Notes: generated by a model from the letters alone, not told the origin. DNA of 28,450 bases from an uncultured Romboutsia sp. (GCA_937907205.1 CALESE010000182.1:1-28450), one strand, 5' to 3'; shown: positions 1-7,334, counted from the stretch's first letter. Made by a program: numbers and translations.

Positions 1-379
1 TAATATCTCCAGATGTTTTTTCTTTAACTATAGCTTTTAGTTGCATTCCTCCCTCTATCTTATTTTCTTCCTTTTCTAATATATCAAAACTTTTACCATT
101 AGCTACATCTTTTAAATTATAAAATTCCAATCCTTGATTAAATTTACTTTCACTACTTTCATCAGTATCATAATCTTTATTATAAGCATTTATATCAATA
201 TCTATAATATTAGATTTTGTTTTATTATCTAAAGATTTTTTGTTATTAGATTTATTTTTATATGACTGCAAAATCTTTAACATTTCATCGACAGATTTTG
301 TTTCATAATTTTTAGCTTGTGCATTAGGATTAATCTTTTTTATTTGATTAAATATATCAGTTTTTTGTTTGAACCACAT
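1..379 (-). CDS. Unknown protein, N-terminal 126 residues (runs off the window)
   Basis: An open frame starts at the ATG at 379-377 and is still open at position 1, so only the N-terminus is visible. The start was chosen because AAGGAG (390-395) lies 10 nt upstream; the ATG at 387 is only 2 nt from that RBS and is in another frame. The visible part begins MWFKQKTDIFNQIKKINPN, is rich in Lys, Asn, Asp and Ser, and has no membrane segment or recognisable motif. It follows the endolysin, but a terminator (485-515) and two promoter-like signals (463-478 and about 417-446) lie between, so it is probably an independent unit. Function unknown. Confidence 0.75.
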   Translation of the reverse strand, partial: MWFKQKTDIFNQIKKINPNAQAKNYETKSVDEMLKILQSYKNKSNNKKSLDNKTKSNIIDIDINAYNKDYDTDESSESKFNQGLEFYNLKDVANGKSFDILEKEENKIEGGMQLKAIVKEKTSGDI

Positions 380-416
380 ATAATCATAACTCCTTTATTT
401 TTATTGTATATAATAT

Positions 417-446
417 ATAATATATTTTAAAAAATGTAACGGGTAT
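417..446 (-). promoter_or_regulatory. Sigma-A-like promoter with CCCG extension (CCCGTTACAT...TATATT)
   Basis: On the minus strand CCCGTTACAT is followed after 16 nt by a TATATT -10-like hexamer in a run of alternating A/T. The same arrangement, CCCGTTATAT-N16-TATAAT, occurs before the gene starting at 20047. These are the only two CCCGTTA boxes I found. Each lies about 60-70 nt before a start codon. Inferred promoter; no expression data. Confidence 0.5.
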
Positions 447-462
447 TTTATAAATTTTTTCT

Positions 463-478
463 ATTAATATTATTTTAC
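463..478 (-). promoter_or_regulatory. Late-promoter-like motif, variant GTAAAATAATATTAAT
   Basis: This is a variant of the recurrent GTAAAATATTA element with a 3-nt insertion. It lies directly after the endolysin terminator on the minus strand. It is 83 nt from the next start codon (379), farther than the other copies, and the CCCG-type promoter lies in between. Confidence 0.4.
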
Positions 479-484
479 ATTTAT

Positions 485-515
485 AAAAGGCTAGATAACC
501 AAAATCTAGCCTTTT
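485..515 (-). terminator. Intrinsic terminator after endolysin
   Basis: Perfect 12-bp inverted repeat (arms 485-496 and 504-515, AAAAGGCTAGAT) with a 7-nt loop. It sits 18 nt past the endolysin stop, and the 3' arm ends in TTTT on the minus strand. It closes the lysis transcript before the next promoter-like motif. Confidence 0.8.
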
Positions 516-533
516 ACATATATTTATTATTTA

Positions 534-1853
534 CTAATATTTTAAAGTTTGGCCAGGATATATTGTATATGGAGAATTAATTCCATTTTTTGCAGCTAAA
601 TCTTTCCAATTAACTCCTAATTTAGCTCCTATTCCACTTAAGGTATCTCCTGATTTTACTGTATATGTTTTAGAAGCTACAGTATTATTTGTTGATCCTT
701 TAATTTTTAATACTTGTCCTGGATATATTGTATAAGGACTTGTAATACCATTAATATTAGCTAAATCCTTCCAATTTATTCCTAATTTATTTCCAATTCC
801 ACTTAAAGTGTCACCAGATTTTACAGTATAGGTAGATGTAGAAGTATTACTTGATGTATTACTTGATGTACTACCTGTAATTTTTAATACTTGACCAGGG
901 TATATTAAATATTTAGGTCCTGCAATATTGTTTAAAGCAGCTAAATCTTTCCAATTCATTCCAAATTGTGATGCTATTTTAGATAAATTATCTCCTGATT
1001 TTACTGTATATGTTTTATCATGTGTTGCATTACCACCATAGCTTTGATTAACTAAAGCTTGTATTGCACTGTAATCATATCCAGCTGCTCTTAAAGCATT
1101 TTCTCTATCTTGACCATTTCCCCACATACCAGCTTTTACTTCTTCAGCTATTTGCTCATTAGATTTTGAAGGTATTACTGGAGGTTGCACTTCTCCTCCT
1201 TGAGATGGTATTCCTCTTATTAAAGCAGGATAATCTATATAAGCATAATTAGCATCTAAATTACCATTATAACCTAAAAATCTAGCCATAGATGTAAATT
1301 GCCACATTGTTTTATCTGTTCTTTCAGAAGCTTGAACATTTAATCCTCTTTGTCTACCTCCTGATGTAGGCCATTGAGCTACCCATTTATCATATTTATT
1401 AATTTCTGGTCCAGCAAGTTGATTTGCAAACCAACTAGAAGAAGCATATATACCAACATAATATCCTTGTGATTGAACTATACTACAAAATCTATTACAT
1501 ATAGCTCGTAAAGTACTATTAGAAGGCATTCCATTTTTTCTTTTATAACCATCTGCATCTTCCATATCAAACCAACATCCATAAGAATAACTATCTTTAT
1601 ATGGAGCAATTGCATTTAAAAAAGCATTAGCTTCTTGTTCAGCTCCATATTCATTTAAAGCATATGAATACCAATAAAATCCGAAAGGGATTCCTAATTG
1701 CTTACACAAATCAGCATTTCTTCTAAATTTAGGATCAATAGTTCCTTTTGTTCCATAACCTACTCTTATAATAACGAAATCTATTTGATTTTTTAAAGCA
1801 TTCAAATCTATATTACCATTATGAGTAGATATATCAATTCCTCTTTTTGCCAT
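534..1853 (-). CDS. Endolysin: GH25 muramidase + CW_7 + three LysM
   Basis: Peptidoglycan hydrolase for host lysis. Residues about 4-215 form a glycoside hydrolase family 25 domain: GIDISTHNG puts Asp7 at the active site and WFDMED (Asp96, Glu98) is the catalytic acid pair typical of N-acetylmuramidases. Residues about 231-275 match the CW_7 (Cpl-7-type) wall-binding repeat (GMWGNGQDRENALRAAGYDY). Three LysM domains follow at about 280-325, 341-384 and 395-439, each with YTVKSGD.LS and YPGQ.LK, separated by Ser/Thr/Asn linkers. There is no signal peptide, so export needs the holin encoded at 4840-5241. The start overlaps the stop of a 30-codon ORF (TAATG), with an AAGGAG RBS inside that ORF, which suggests translational coupling. 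A strong terminator follows. Domain calls are by motif recognition and are highly secure. Confidence 0.97.
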   Translation of the reverse strand: MAKRGIDISTHNGNIDLNALKNQIDFVIIRVGYGTKGTIDPKFRRNADLCKQLGIPFGFYWYSYALNEYGAEQEANAFLNAIAPYKDSYSYGCWFDMEDADGYKRKNGMPSNSTLRAICNRFCSIVQSQGYYVGIYASSSWFANQLAGPEINKYDKWVAQWPTSGGRQRGLNVQASERTDKTMWQFTSMARFLGYNGNLDANYAYIDYPALIRGIPSQGGEVQPPVIPSKSNEQIAEEVKAGMWGNGQDRENALRAAGYDYSAIQALVNQSYGGNATHDKTYTVKSGDNLSKIASQFGMNWKDLAALNNIAGPKYLIYPGQVLKITGSTSSNTSSNTSTSTYTVKSGDTLSGIGNKLGINWKDLANINGITSPYTIYPGQVLKIKGSTNNTVASKTYTVKSGDTLSGIGAKLGVNWKDLAAKNGINSPYTIYPGQTLKY

Positions 1854-1945
1854 TAGTTTTCAACTCCTTCCATTGACATTTCATCTTCATTATATTCAGC
1901 TTCAGTACGCTGTAATTCTGCATTGCCTATATTTTCTTCTTCCAT
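1853..1945 (-). CDS. 30-codon acidic ORF coupled to the endolysin
   Basis: A short ORF (MEEENIGNAELQRTEAEY...) starts at the ATG at 1945-1943 behind a good RBS (AGGTGAT, 6 nt away) and ends in a TAA that overlaps the endolysin ATG (TAATG). It has about ten acidic residues, no membrane segment and no Cys. It is the first ORF after a GTAAAATATTA motif and contains the endolysin RBS near its 3' end. It may be a leader controlling lysin translation or a small functional protein; nothing identifies which. The start is well supported by RBS, promoter-motif spacing and stop-start overlap. Confidence 0.6.
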   Translation of the reverse strand: MEEENIGNAELQRTEAEYNEDEMSMEGVEN

Positions 1946-1970
1946 AAAATATCACCTCTTTATATATTCT

Positions 1971-1983
1971 ATTAATATTTTAC
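1971..1983 (-). promoter_or_regulatory. Late-promoter-like motif GTAAAATATTAAT (endolysin unit)
   Basis: Exact copy of the recurrent 11-mer on the coding strand, 25 nt before the ATG of the 30-codon leader ORF and just after the stop of the 143-aa gene at 2010. It would let the lysin be expressed separately from the upstream fibre genes. Confidence 0.6.
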
Positions 1984-2009
1984 TTTTTTTAATATTTTAT
2001 TTATATATT

Positions 2010-2441
2010 TCAATGTCTCCCTAATACTCTAAATACAGCTACATTAGGCCATCCTTCTTTTAATCTACAATTAAAACTTATAGATATATTATCTTCTTTT
2101 ATTCTTATTAATCCTATAGCATAATAATTATGTAGTGCTTTACATTCATAAGGCTGTCTTATTAGAGAGCCTAATATTACAGGAAACGTTATCATAATAC
2201 TTTCACTTAAAGATGCTCCCAATATTACATCTATATAATTATAATTTGTGAAACTTTCAGTACATTTAACATCTACCCAAGTATCATTAGATGCTCTTAT
2301 ATCTCCACTAAATAATATTTTAGGTTTTAAGTATTCTTTTAAAGATAGCCTCCCCCCCGCAACAATGCAATCCATATGAGTTATAGGACTAAAAATTTCT
2401 CCATTTTCATCTTTTAAATATTTTCCTTTAACCTTACTCAT
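2010..2441 (-). CDS. Short receptor-binding-like protein, N-terminal KYLKDEN anchor, G7 tract
   Basis: A 143-aa protein whose first 30-35 residues (GKYLKDENGEIFSPIT) align with the N-termini of the proteins at 18059-18634 and 23081-23626. The rest differs and looks like a beta-rich domain. A conserved N-terminal anchor with a variable C-terminus is typical of phage tail-tip or baseplate adhesins, so a receptor-binding role is inferred. The coding strand carries seven consecutive G (2352-2358) in codons for Ala-Gly-Gly-Arg at about residue 30. Loss of one G gives a TAA four codons after the tract, and gain of one G gives a TAA about ten codons on, so the tract could act as an on/off switch. 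It lies 17 nt after the 770-aa fibre gene with no promoter motif between, so the two are probably co-transcribed. RBS AGAAGG. Confidence 0.85.
   Translation of the reverse strand: MSKVKGKYLKDENGEIFSPITHMDCIVAGGRLSLKEYLKPKILFSGDIRASNDTWVDVKCTESFTNYNYIDVILGASLSESIMITFPVILGSLIRQPYECKALHNYYAIGLIRIKEDNISISFNCRLKEGWPNVAVFRVLGRH
2352..2358 (-). repeat. G7 homopolymer inside a receptor-binding-like gene
   Basis: Seven C on the plus strand (GGGGGGG in the coding strand) within the frame of the 2010-2441 gene. This is striking in such AT-rich DNA. It is one of two long G runs in the window, both at members of the same protein family. Confidence 0.9.
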
Positions 2442-2458
2442 AAAATAACCTTCTTTCT

Positions 2459-4771
2459 TTAATATAATTTATTCATGCAATCTACAATTAATTTTATATA
2501 GTTTCTACCATTCTCACTTGCGTTATTTGGTAAAGCTGTAATAACTTCTACTTTAACTTTATTATCTCCACTTAATTCATATATATTTTGATTAAATTTT
2601 ACATTAGATCTATTAGTATCAAATACTGCCCATTTATTTACTTCTGTTTGAATTCCTAATATAGTATTATATATAACATCATATATATCTTTTAATATAA
2701 ATTCATTTTTATTAACTTGAATATTCTGATTAGATAATTTATTTATAGGATATACATTGTACAATTGAATACTCCAATTTCTCATTCTATTAAAATGCTC
2801 TGCTAATATTAAATCTCCCTTATTAACACTAAAAGATATAGCTTTCTGAGTTATATTTATAGTATCTGACCATTCTGACCATATAGGTTCATAATAGTTT
2901 TTTTGAACTCTAACTTTTATAGAATAAGAATTATTTATAGGAAAGTTTTGTACTAAAGAAGGATTTATACATATTTTAGTTTTATGTCTAAGTTTCATTG
3001 TACTAAATGCATTTTGATCTATTACAGCATTAGGTGTCATTTGTTCGGTTGCATTATTTATTGCTATTGTAAAAGTATTATTAATGCAGACTTCTATATT
3101 TCTATATAAATAATTATTTTTTATATCTGTACTATAGGTATCATAATCACTATCTTCAGGTAATTCAAATAGAATTCTAAATTTAGTATTGTGCCATTGA
3201 GTGTTATTAATAGGATATGATATAACAGGTTTATGTAATTTACCTAAAGGTAATATAAATGCATAATCCAAAGCAGGTCCTTCTACTTTACCTGTTTTAT
3301 CTGGTTTATTATAAAAAGCACTTATTGATATATAATTTAATATTCCTCTTTTTAATTCTGTCTTTATATTAAATATTCTACTACTAGTTAGATTATTTGT
3401 ATTAATTGTAAAAGTTTTAAATAATTTTGTTTTATGTTTATCTTCATATATTCTTATAGTATATCCATTTACAATACCTGCATCAGCTTTATCAGGATAT
3501 GTCCATTGTACATATACATTTTCAATATCATCTATATAAACAATTTGCGCAGGAGATATAAGTTTACCATTTGCATTATTTTCTTTATATATAAGAGATA
3601 TAGGAGGATTATTAATATTTGTATCATTATCAGGTCTATATTTAGGCCAAAATTGCACAGAAATATTTTTACTTAAAGTTCCACTATCAACATTAGAAGA
3701 TGGATTATTTCGTTTAATTGATAAGACTGTATTTATTTTTTCTTTACTTCTTTGATCTATATTAAAATGAGAATCTATAATATTTTTATTTAATGTTTGA
3801 GTTTGATTATATAAACCATTATCTATTACCTGAGCTGGTTGATTATTTAATGATTCAAACCAAACATTATCACTATTAAATTTTAATAAAGTTTTAAAAT
3901 CTTTTTCACCATCATAATTACCTATATTATTACCCCATCTTTTTCCATTAGTTTGCCATAATAAAGTTGTATTTCCATTTCCTGAAAAATTAATATTAGA
4001 TAAATCAAAAGAATCAATTCTAGGAGTTCTATATGTATATAATGTTATAGAAGTACTTACTGTCCAATCTCTTCTTTGAGTGTGTTGTCTATAAGCTTGA
4101 AAAGAATAAGAAGAACCATCACTTACATTTTTTTGATTAGGATAAAATCCATAAGTTCCTCCACTATTGCCTATATCCCAATTATCTCTAACACCATTTA
4201 TATTTACCCAAGTATCTGTATCAGTATTATCTCCAGAAGCATTTCCATCTACCCACATTTCCCTTCTAGTATCATATCTAGATATAATATAACTTGTACC
4301 ACATCCTATTGTAGGATATTTATAACGATCTAATTCATTCCAATTAAATTCCAATATTGTATATCCAGGATTACTAGTTCCATCGCAATCATGATATTTA
4401 TACCAAGAACACCATAATCTAATTCTGATTGTACCTGAGGTAAAATCAACAGGACCGCAATTTAAACTAACTGACTTCCAACTTGTTCTTGATAAACTAT
4501 AAGTTGAATTCTCTAACACATTTCTTCCCTGGACTTCAACTTCAGCCGACATACCTCTAGCATTACCTGTATAAGGAGGTACTCCATAGCTTTCATTATA
4601 ACCACCTTCAGCATTTGTAAATAATCTAAAATCAACAGAACCTGATATATAAACTCGATTATAATTATTAGGATCTAAGGATACTGTACAATTAGCAGTA
4701 ACCCAAGTCATTGGGTGTCTTGTATGCCAAGATCTATTATTATATACAGATTTACTTACACTAGTTGCCAT
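2459..4771 (-). CDS. Long tail-fibre or appendage protein (770 aa)
   Basis: Large, Asn/Tyr/Trp-rich, beta-strand-rich protein with no membrane segments, consistent with a virion fibre built from fibronectin- or Ig-like modules; segments such as VYVQWTYPDKADAGIVNGYTI resemble FN3 strands. The last ~270 residues (from KPVISYPINNTQWHNTKFRI through EWSDTINIT and KGDLILAEHFNRM to NGRNYIKLIVDCMNKLY) are clearly paralogous to the 12716-14689 gene plus the 12447-12662 fragment. It is therefore the intact version of a fibre that is split upstream. It sits between holin and endolysin, after a terminator, with RBS AAAGGAG 8 nt before the ATG. No GTAAAATATTA precedes it, so expression may depend on read-through from the holin promoter. 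Structural role is inferred; it does not match a named family I can identify. Confidence 0.85.
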   Translation of the reverse strand: MATSVSKSVYNNRSWHTRHPMTWVTANCTVSLDPNNYNRVYISGSVDFRLFTNAEGGYNESYGVPPYTGNARGMSAEVEVQGRNVLENSTYSLSRTSWKSVSLNCGPVDFTSGTIRIRLWCSWYKYHDCDGTSNPGYTILEFNWNELDRYKYPTIGCGTSYIISRYDTRREMWVDGNASGDNTDTDTWVNINGVRDNWDIGNSGGTYGFYPNQKNVSDGSSYSFQAYRQHTQRRDWTVSTSITLYTYRTPRIDSFDLSNINFSGNGNTTLLWQTNGKRWGNNIGNYDGEKDFKTLLKFNSDNVWFESLNNQPAQVIDNGLYNQTQTLNKNIIDSHFNIDQRSKEKINTVLSIKRNNPSSNVDSGTLSKNISVQFWPKYRPDNDTNINNPPISLIYKENNANGKLISPAQIVYIDDIENVYVQWTYPDKADAGIVNGYTIRIYEDKHKTKLFKTFTINTNNLTSSRIFNIKTELKRGILNYISISAFYNKPDKTGKVEGPALDYAFILPLGKLHKPVISYPINNTQWHNTKFRILFELPEDSDYDTYSTDIKNNYLYRNIEVCINNTFTIAINNATEQMTPNAVIDQNAFSTMKLRHKTKICINPSLVQNFPINNSYSIKVRVQKNYYEPIWSEWSDTINITQKAISFSVNKGDLILAEHFNRMRNWSIQLYNVYPINKLSNQNIQVNKNEFILKDIYDVIYNTILGIQTEVNKWAVFDTNRSNVKFNQNIYELSGDNKVKVEVITALPNNASENGRNYIKLIVDCMNKLY

Positions 4772-4797
4772 TATATATCTCCTTTCTTATAAAATAT

Positions 4798-4824
4798 AAA
4801 GCTGGTATTTAATTTACCAGCTTT
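4798..4824 (-). terminator. Hairpin after the holin gene
   Basis: Perfect 10-bp inverted repeat (arms 4798-4807 and 4815-4824, AAAGCTGGTA) just past the holin stop. On the minus strand the 3' arm ends in TTT and is followed by ATATTTTATAA, a weak U-tract. It could be a leaky terminator that reduces holin-to-fibre read-through. Confidence 0.6.
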
Positions 4825-4839
4825 GATTATAAATCTTTT

Positions 4840-5241
4840 TTATTTTCCTTCTTGTTCTGTTGTTTCTGGTAATTGTTCAATAACTGTATTGTTTTCAATA
4901 ACTTCTTTGTTATTTACTATTCCTTGTTTTAAACCATATACAGCAGATTCAATTAACATATTTAATTCTGTTTGAGATATTGTTATACCTTTTTCATTTA
5001 GTATAGTTGATGCTTCATTTAAAGCTTTCTGTAATTTTTCAGGTCCTTTAAGATCACTGTAAACTTGTTGAACAAATTTTACTACATCATCAACTACTAC
5101 TTTTACAGTTTCATTTTTAGTTTTAGTGTCATAAGCTTGTTTAATTTTAGTACCTATAATACCAAATACTATAGTAACAATAGATGCTACTGCTGGTAAT
5201 AAAATATCTAAACATTCATTTAAAAGAGCCATCCAATCCAT
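4840..5241 (-). CDS. Phage holin, LLH family
   Basis: 133-aa protein with one N-terminal hydrophobic segment (about residues 10-32, ILLPAVASIVTIVFGIIG), then a charged helical region with VVKFVQQVYSDLKGPEKLQ and LNEKGITISQTELNMLIESAV. This sequence and length match LLH-type holins of Gram-positive phages. It forms the membrane lesion that lets the cytoplasmic endolysin (534-1853) reach the wall. RBS AGAGGAGG is 8 nt from the ATG. A GTAAAATATTA motif and a hairpin lie upstream. Unusually, two fibre genes lie between holin and lysin. Family call by motif recognition. Confidence 0.9.
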   Translation of the reverse strand: MDWMALLNECLDILLPAVASIVTIVFGIIGTKIKQAYDTKTKNETVKVVVDDVVKFVQQVYSDLKGPEKLQKALNEASTILNEKGITISQTELNMLIESAVYGLKQGIVNNKEVIENNTVIEQLPETTEQEGK

Positions 5242-5269
5242 AATAAAACCTCCTCTTATTTAAAATAAA

Positions 5270-5299
5270 ATTAGTAGATGATTATATTCATCTACTAAT
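5270..5299 (-). terminator. Terminator-like hairpin overlapping a promoter motif
   Basis: Perfect 12-bp stem (arms 5270-5281 and 5288-5299, ATTAGTAGATGA) with a 6-nt loop, followed on the minus strand by TTTTATTTT. It would end read-through from the homing-endonuclease island. The 5' arm overlaps the GTAAAATATTA motif at 5294-5306, so a transcript starting downstream of the motif would lack part of the hairpin. Confidence 0.65.
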
Positions 5300-5306
5300 A
5301 TTTTAC
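5294..5306 (-). promoter_or_regulatory. Late-promoter-like motif GTAAAATATTAGT (holin)
   Basis: Exact copy of the recurrent 11-mer on the coding strand, 52 nt before the holin ATG. The longer spacing than at other copies is explained by the terminator hairpin embedded between motif and RBS. Confidence 0.6.
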
Positions 5307-5336
5307 ATTAATTTATTTCTTTTTAGTTTAATATCC

Positions 5337-5385
5337 TAATAATTTACTCCTTTCATTATATAAAATATTTGGGAGTAAATTATTA
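5337..5385 (-). other. Long perfect inverted repeat in the 5307-5557 intergenic region
   Basis: Arms 5337-5350 and 5372-5385 (TAATAATTTACTCC on the minus strand) form a 14-bp perfect stem with a 21-nt loop. The 3' arm and loop contain AAAGGAG, an RBS-like sequence that would be partly paired, but no gene starts after it. The surrounding 250 nt between the holin unit and the HNH gene hold no convincing gene: only a 28-codon ORF (5328-5414) without an RBS, plus one copy of a 48-nt repeat. It could be an RNA hairpin, a terminator without a U-tract, or a remnant of an inserted element. Confidence 0.5.
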
Positions 5386-5498
5386 TGTTTTATATTACCT
5401 TCCCCATACATCATTTATGCTTGAGAGGTTTTATTACAATCTAAATCAAATTTAAACTAAAATTATTTTGATCTAATGTAATTATATGTTTTATATTA

Positions 5499-5546
5499 TA
5501 AAATTGTTTAAAATTGATTTTAACAAGAATTAATGCTATTTATTTT
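5499..5546 (-). repeat. 48-nt exact repeat, copy A
   Basis: Identical to 22572-22619 over 48 nt, starting AAAATAAATAGCATTAATTC on the minus strand. It lies just after the stop of the HNH gene at 5558. It contains a near-palindrome (TTGTTAAAAT / ATTTTAAACAA, one bulged A) followed by TTTTA, so a hairpin or weak terminator is possible. Confidence 0.85.
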
Positions 5547-5557
5547 GTAAAATTAAT

Positions 5558-6106
5558 TCATCTATCTAAATCTTCATAAGCTTCTTGTATTAACTGATCT
5601 GTTTCTCTTTTTGTTTTAGCTCGATTAAATTTTTGTCTTTTTTTATAATCTTCTAAAGTATTTTCATAAACAGGAATAACTAAACAATCTTTTTCATCTA
5701 AATCATATATATTCATTTCAATTTCAAAGGGTTGCATATCTATATCTCTAGAGGTAGGAGTTATAATTCCTCCTTGTAATTTAAATTTTCTAAGCATATT
5801 ATTTACAACTTCTTCATCTTCTCTTGGAAGTGAATGCATATATCTATGAGCTAATTCGTTAATAACTGCTCCATTTTCATCAGTTACTTTACCACCTTCT
5901 GATTTATGTCTTAAATGATGGTAAGTCATATTATTTTCTAATTGTTTAATTATATTACCTGAATAATGAGTTTCTTTTAAAAATACTTTATATGTTTTAA
6001 TTGTATGTAATTTTTCTATTTGTTCTTCTATATTAGCTTTTTTAAACATACAACCTTTCCCATAAATTCTTTCTAAAGATTTTCTACCTTTACTATTTTT
6101 AGTCAT
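5558..6106 (-). CDS. HNH endonuclease (phage free-standing type)
   Basis: 182-aa protein with an HNH-like core at about residues 60-95: TYHHLRHKSEGGKVTDENGAV then NELAHRYMHSLPRE, giving the His-His, Asn and His of a beta-beta-alpha metal finger, followed by NNMLRKFKLQ. This arrangement is common in free-standing phage HNH proteins. It probably nicks or cuts DNA, possibly as a homing enzyme. It ends in TGA, one of few here. It is the last gene of a three-gene cluster (6446, 6143, 5558) with a second HNH gene, set between structural and lysis genes. RBS AGAGGA. The C-terminal half is charged and may bind DNA or a partner. Confidence 0.85.
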   Translation of the reverse strand: MTKNSKGRKSLERIYGKGCMFKKANIEEQIEKLHTIKTYKVFLKETHYSGNIIKQLENNMTYHHLRHKSEGGKVTDENGAVINELAHRYMHSLPREDEEVVNNMLRKFKLQGGIITPTSRDIDMQPFEIEMNIYDLDEKDCLVIPVYENTLEDYKKRQKFNRAKTKRETDQLIQEAYEDLDR

Positions 6107-6142
6107 AGAAATCCTCTTTTCCTAAATTAATTTAATAATAAT

Positions 6143-6406
6143 TTATCTGTATCCTAAATCTTCTCTTTCTATTCTATTCATTTCTTGCACAGATAATGGT
6201 TTATTGTATTGTTCTAAAATTCTAATATTGGAATCATAATCTTTTATAAAATTTACTAATTGCTCTATAGTTTGCATTTCTTCTATTTTTTGTTTATCAG
6301 TTAAAGTAGAATTTTCAATACATAATCTAGCTGAACTTTCTAGCATATTACGCATTTTCCATAAAATTAAATCTTTTCCTGAAATTTTATTTATATCTTT
6401 TTCCAT
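6143..6406 (-). CDS. Small unknown helical protein (87 aa)
   Basis: 87-aa soluble, probably all-helical protein rich in Glu, Ile, Lys and Asn (ILWKMRNMLESSARLCIEN, TLTDKQKIEEMQTIEQLVNF). No family recognised. It lies between two HNH genes, 36 nt before the next, with RBS AGAGGG. A degenerate promoter-like sequence, GTAAAAAACTAAT (6429-6441), lies 22 nt before its ATG and differs from the consensus at two positions. Confidence 0.7.
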   Translation of the reverse strand: MEKDINKISGKDLILWKMRNMLESSARLCIENSTLTDKQKIEEMQTIEQLVNFIKDYDSNIRILEQYNKPLSVQEMNRIEREDLGYR

Positions 6407-6445
6407 AATATAAACCCTCTTATTTTAAATTAGTTTTTTACTTTA

Positions 6446-7240
6446 TTATAAATTTTTCTTTAGCATACCAAATTTCCAACCATTAGCTAAATAAGTATTT
6501 ACTTCATTTAATTTAACCATTTTATTTTTAATACCATTATTCATATATTTTAATTTAACACCATATCTTCCATTTTTACTTCCTTGTAATAAATAACCTT
6601 TTCCATACATTGGATGATTTTTACCTACTCTGTTTTCTTTATTGGTTTGCCAAGAATTTTTTAATGATTGCCTCCACTTCTCACAATGTTTTATCTGAGT
6701 ACAACCTTTATACCACCCATATGGTATAATATCTTCTTTATTTATATATTTATTGTTTATGCCATTTGTTATCCATATCATACCTTTATTATAGCTAGGC
6801 TGTCCTTTTCCCTTTAATTTCGAATATTTATCATCATTAATATGTGACTTCATATATAGTTTTCTTGCCTTACTATATCTAATTCTTAATTGTTCATACT
6901 CTTTAGATGTTATTTTTATATCACTTCTTTTATGGTATTTCATTTTTAATTTAGACATAGCAAATAATGCAAACACTAATCTATTATATTCGTTTGTATT
7001 AGGCCTATAACAATAAGATAGTATTTTATGTGCTATATAGTGCTCTCTAGGTGTAAGAATTATAATATTATTTATATCTGTATATAAAGTATCATCTATA
7101 CATTTTGGTATAATGTGATGTTTTTCTTTGAATTGTAATTTTCTTCTTCCTTTATTTTGTATATTATTTATAAATTTTACATATCTATTCCAATAATGTA
7201 AATTTATATTGGTCATATCTAAACTTTTAAATATATTCAT
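6446..7240 (-). CDS. HNH homing endonuclease with C-terminal NG..NK..GW.G repeats
   Basis: 264-aa basic protein. The catalytic region at about residues 38-75 reads EKHHIIPKCI...DINNIIILTPREHYIAHKIL, the HNH signature (His41/42, Asn57/58, His67, His71). Two similar C-terminal segments, WITNGINNKYI...GWYKG (about 155-180) and YMNNGIKNKMV...GWKFG (about 232-258), resemble the repeated DNA-recognition modules of phage homing endonucleases. It is the first gene of the inserted cluster and starts 94 nt after the dockerin gene stop. Its leader can fold into a branched RNA, and the RBS (AGGAG) can pair with upstream CCTAATC, so translation may be restrained as for other homing endonucleases. Cleavage site unknown. 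Confidence 0.88.
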   Translation of the reverse strand: MNIFKSLDMTNINLHYWNRYVKFINNIQNKGRRKLQFKEKHHIIPKCIDDTLYTDINNIIILTPREHYIAHKILSYCYRPNTNEYNRLVFALFAMSKLKMKYHKRSDIKITSKEYEQLRIRYSKARKLYMKSHINDDKYSKLKGKGQPSYNKGMIWITNGINNKYINKEDIIPYGWYKGCTQIKHCEKWRQSLKNSWQTNKENRVGKNHPMYGKGYLLQGSKNGRYGVKLKYMNNGIKNKMVKLNEVNTYLANGWKFGMLKKNL

Positions 7241-7248
7241 TTTGACAT

Positions 7249-7330
7249 CTCCTAATCAGATTTATATTAAATTGTGGTAATCTTAATAGATTAGGTATTA
7301 AGAAACAGTTTGCAACCTGCTGTCCCACAA
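7249..7330 (-). promoter_or_regulatory. Structured leader of the homing endonuclease, possible RBS sequestration
   Basis: On the minus strand TTGTGG (7325-7330) pairs with CCACAA (7272-7277), enclosing two hairpins: ACAG/CTGT (7305-7323) and TAATCT-ATTA-AGATTA (7278-7293). This resembles a three-way junction. CCTAATC (7289-7295) can instead pair with GATTAGG (7251-7257), which overlaps the RBS. Two competing folds could gate translation. Predicted by eye only. Confidence 0.4.
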
Positions 7331-7334
7331 ATTA

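Noticed and set aside
2340..2365. Diversity-generating retroelement acting on the receptor-binding-like genes
   Set aside because: No reverse transcriptase and no template/variable repeat pair with adenine-biased differences is visible in the window.
5328..5414. 28-codon ORF (MMYGEGNIKHNN...) in the 5307-5557 gap
   Set aside because: No RBS, lies across a 14-bp inverted repeat, no similarity recognised; retained only as part of the intergenic description.
5310..5557. tRNA gene in the intergenic gap
   Set aside because: The inverted repeat is a single long stem; no cloverleaf, T-loop or anticodon arm can be drawn.
7241..7334. Group I intron around the HNH gene
   Set aside because: The flanking gene at 7335 ends in a normal domain and stop, and I found no conserved intron core or a continuing exon on the other side.
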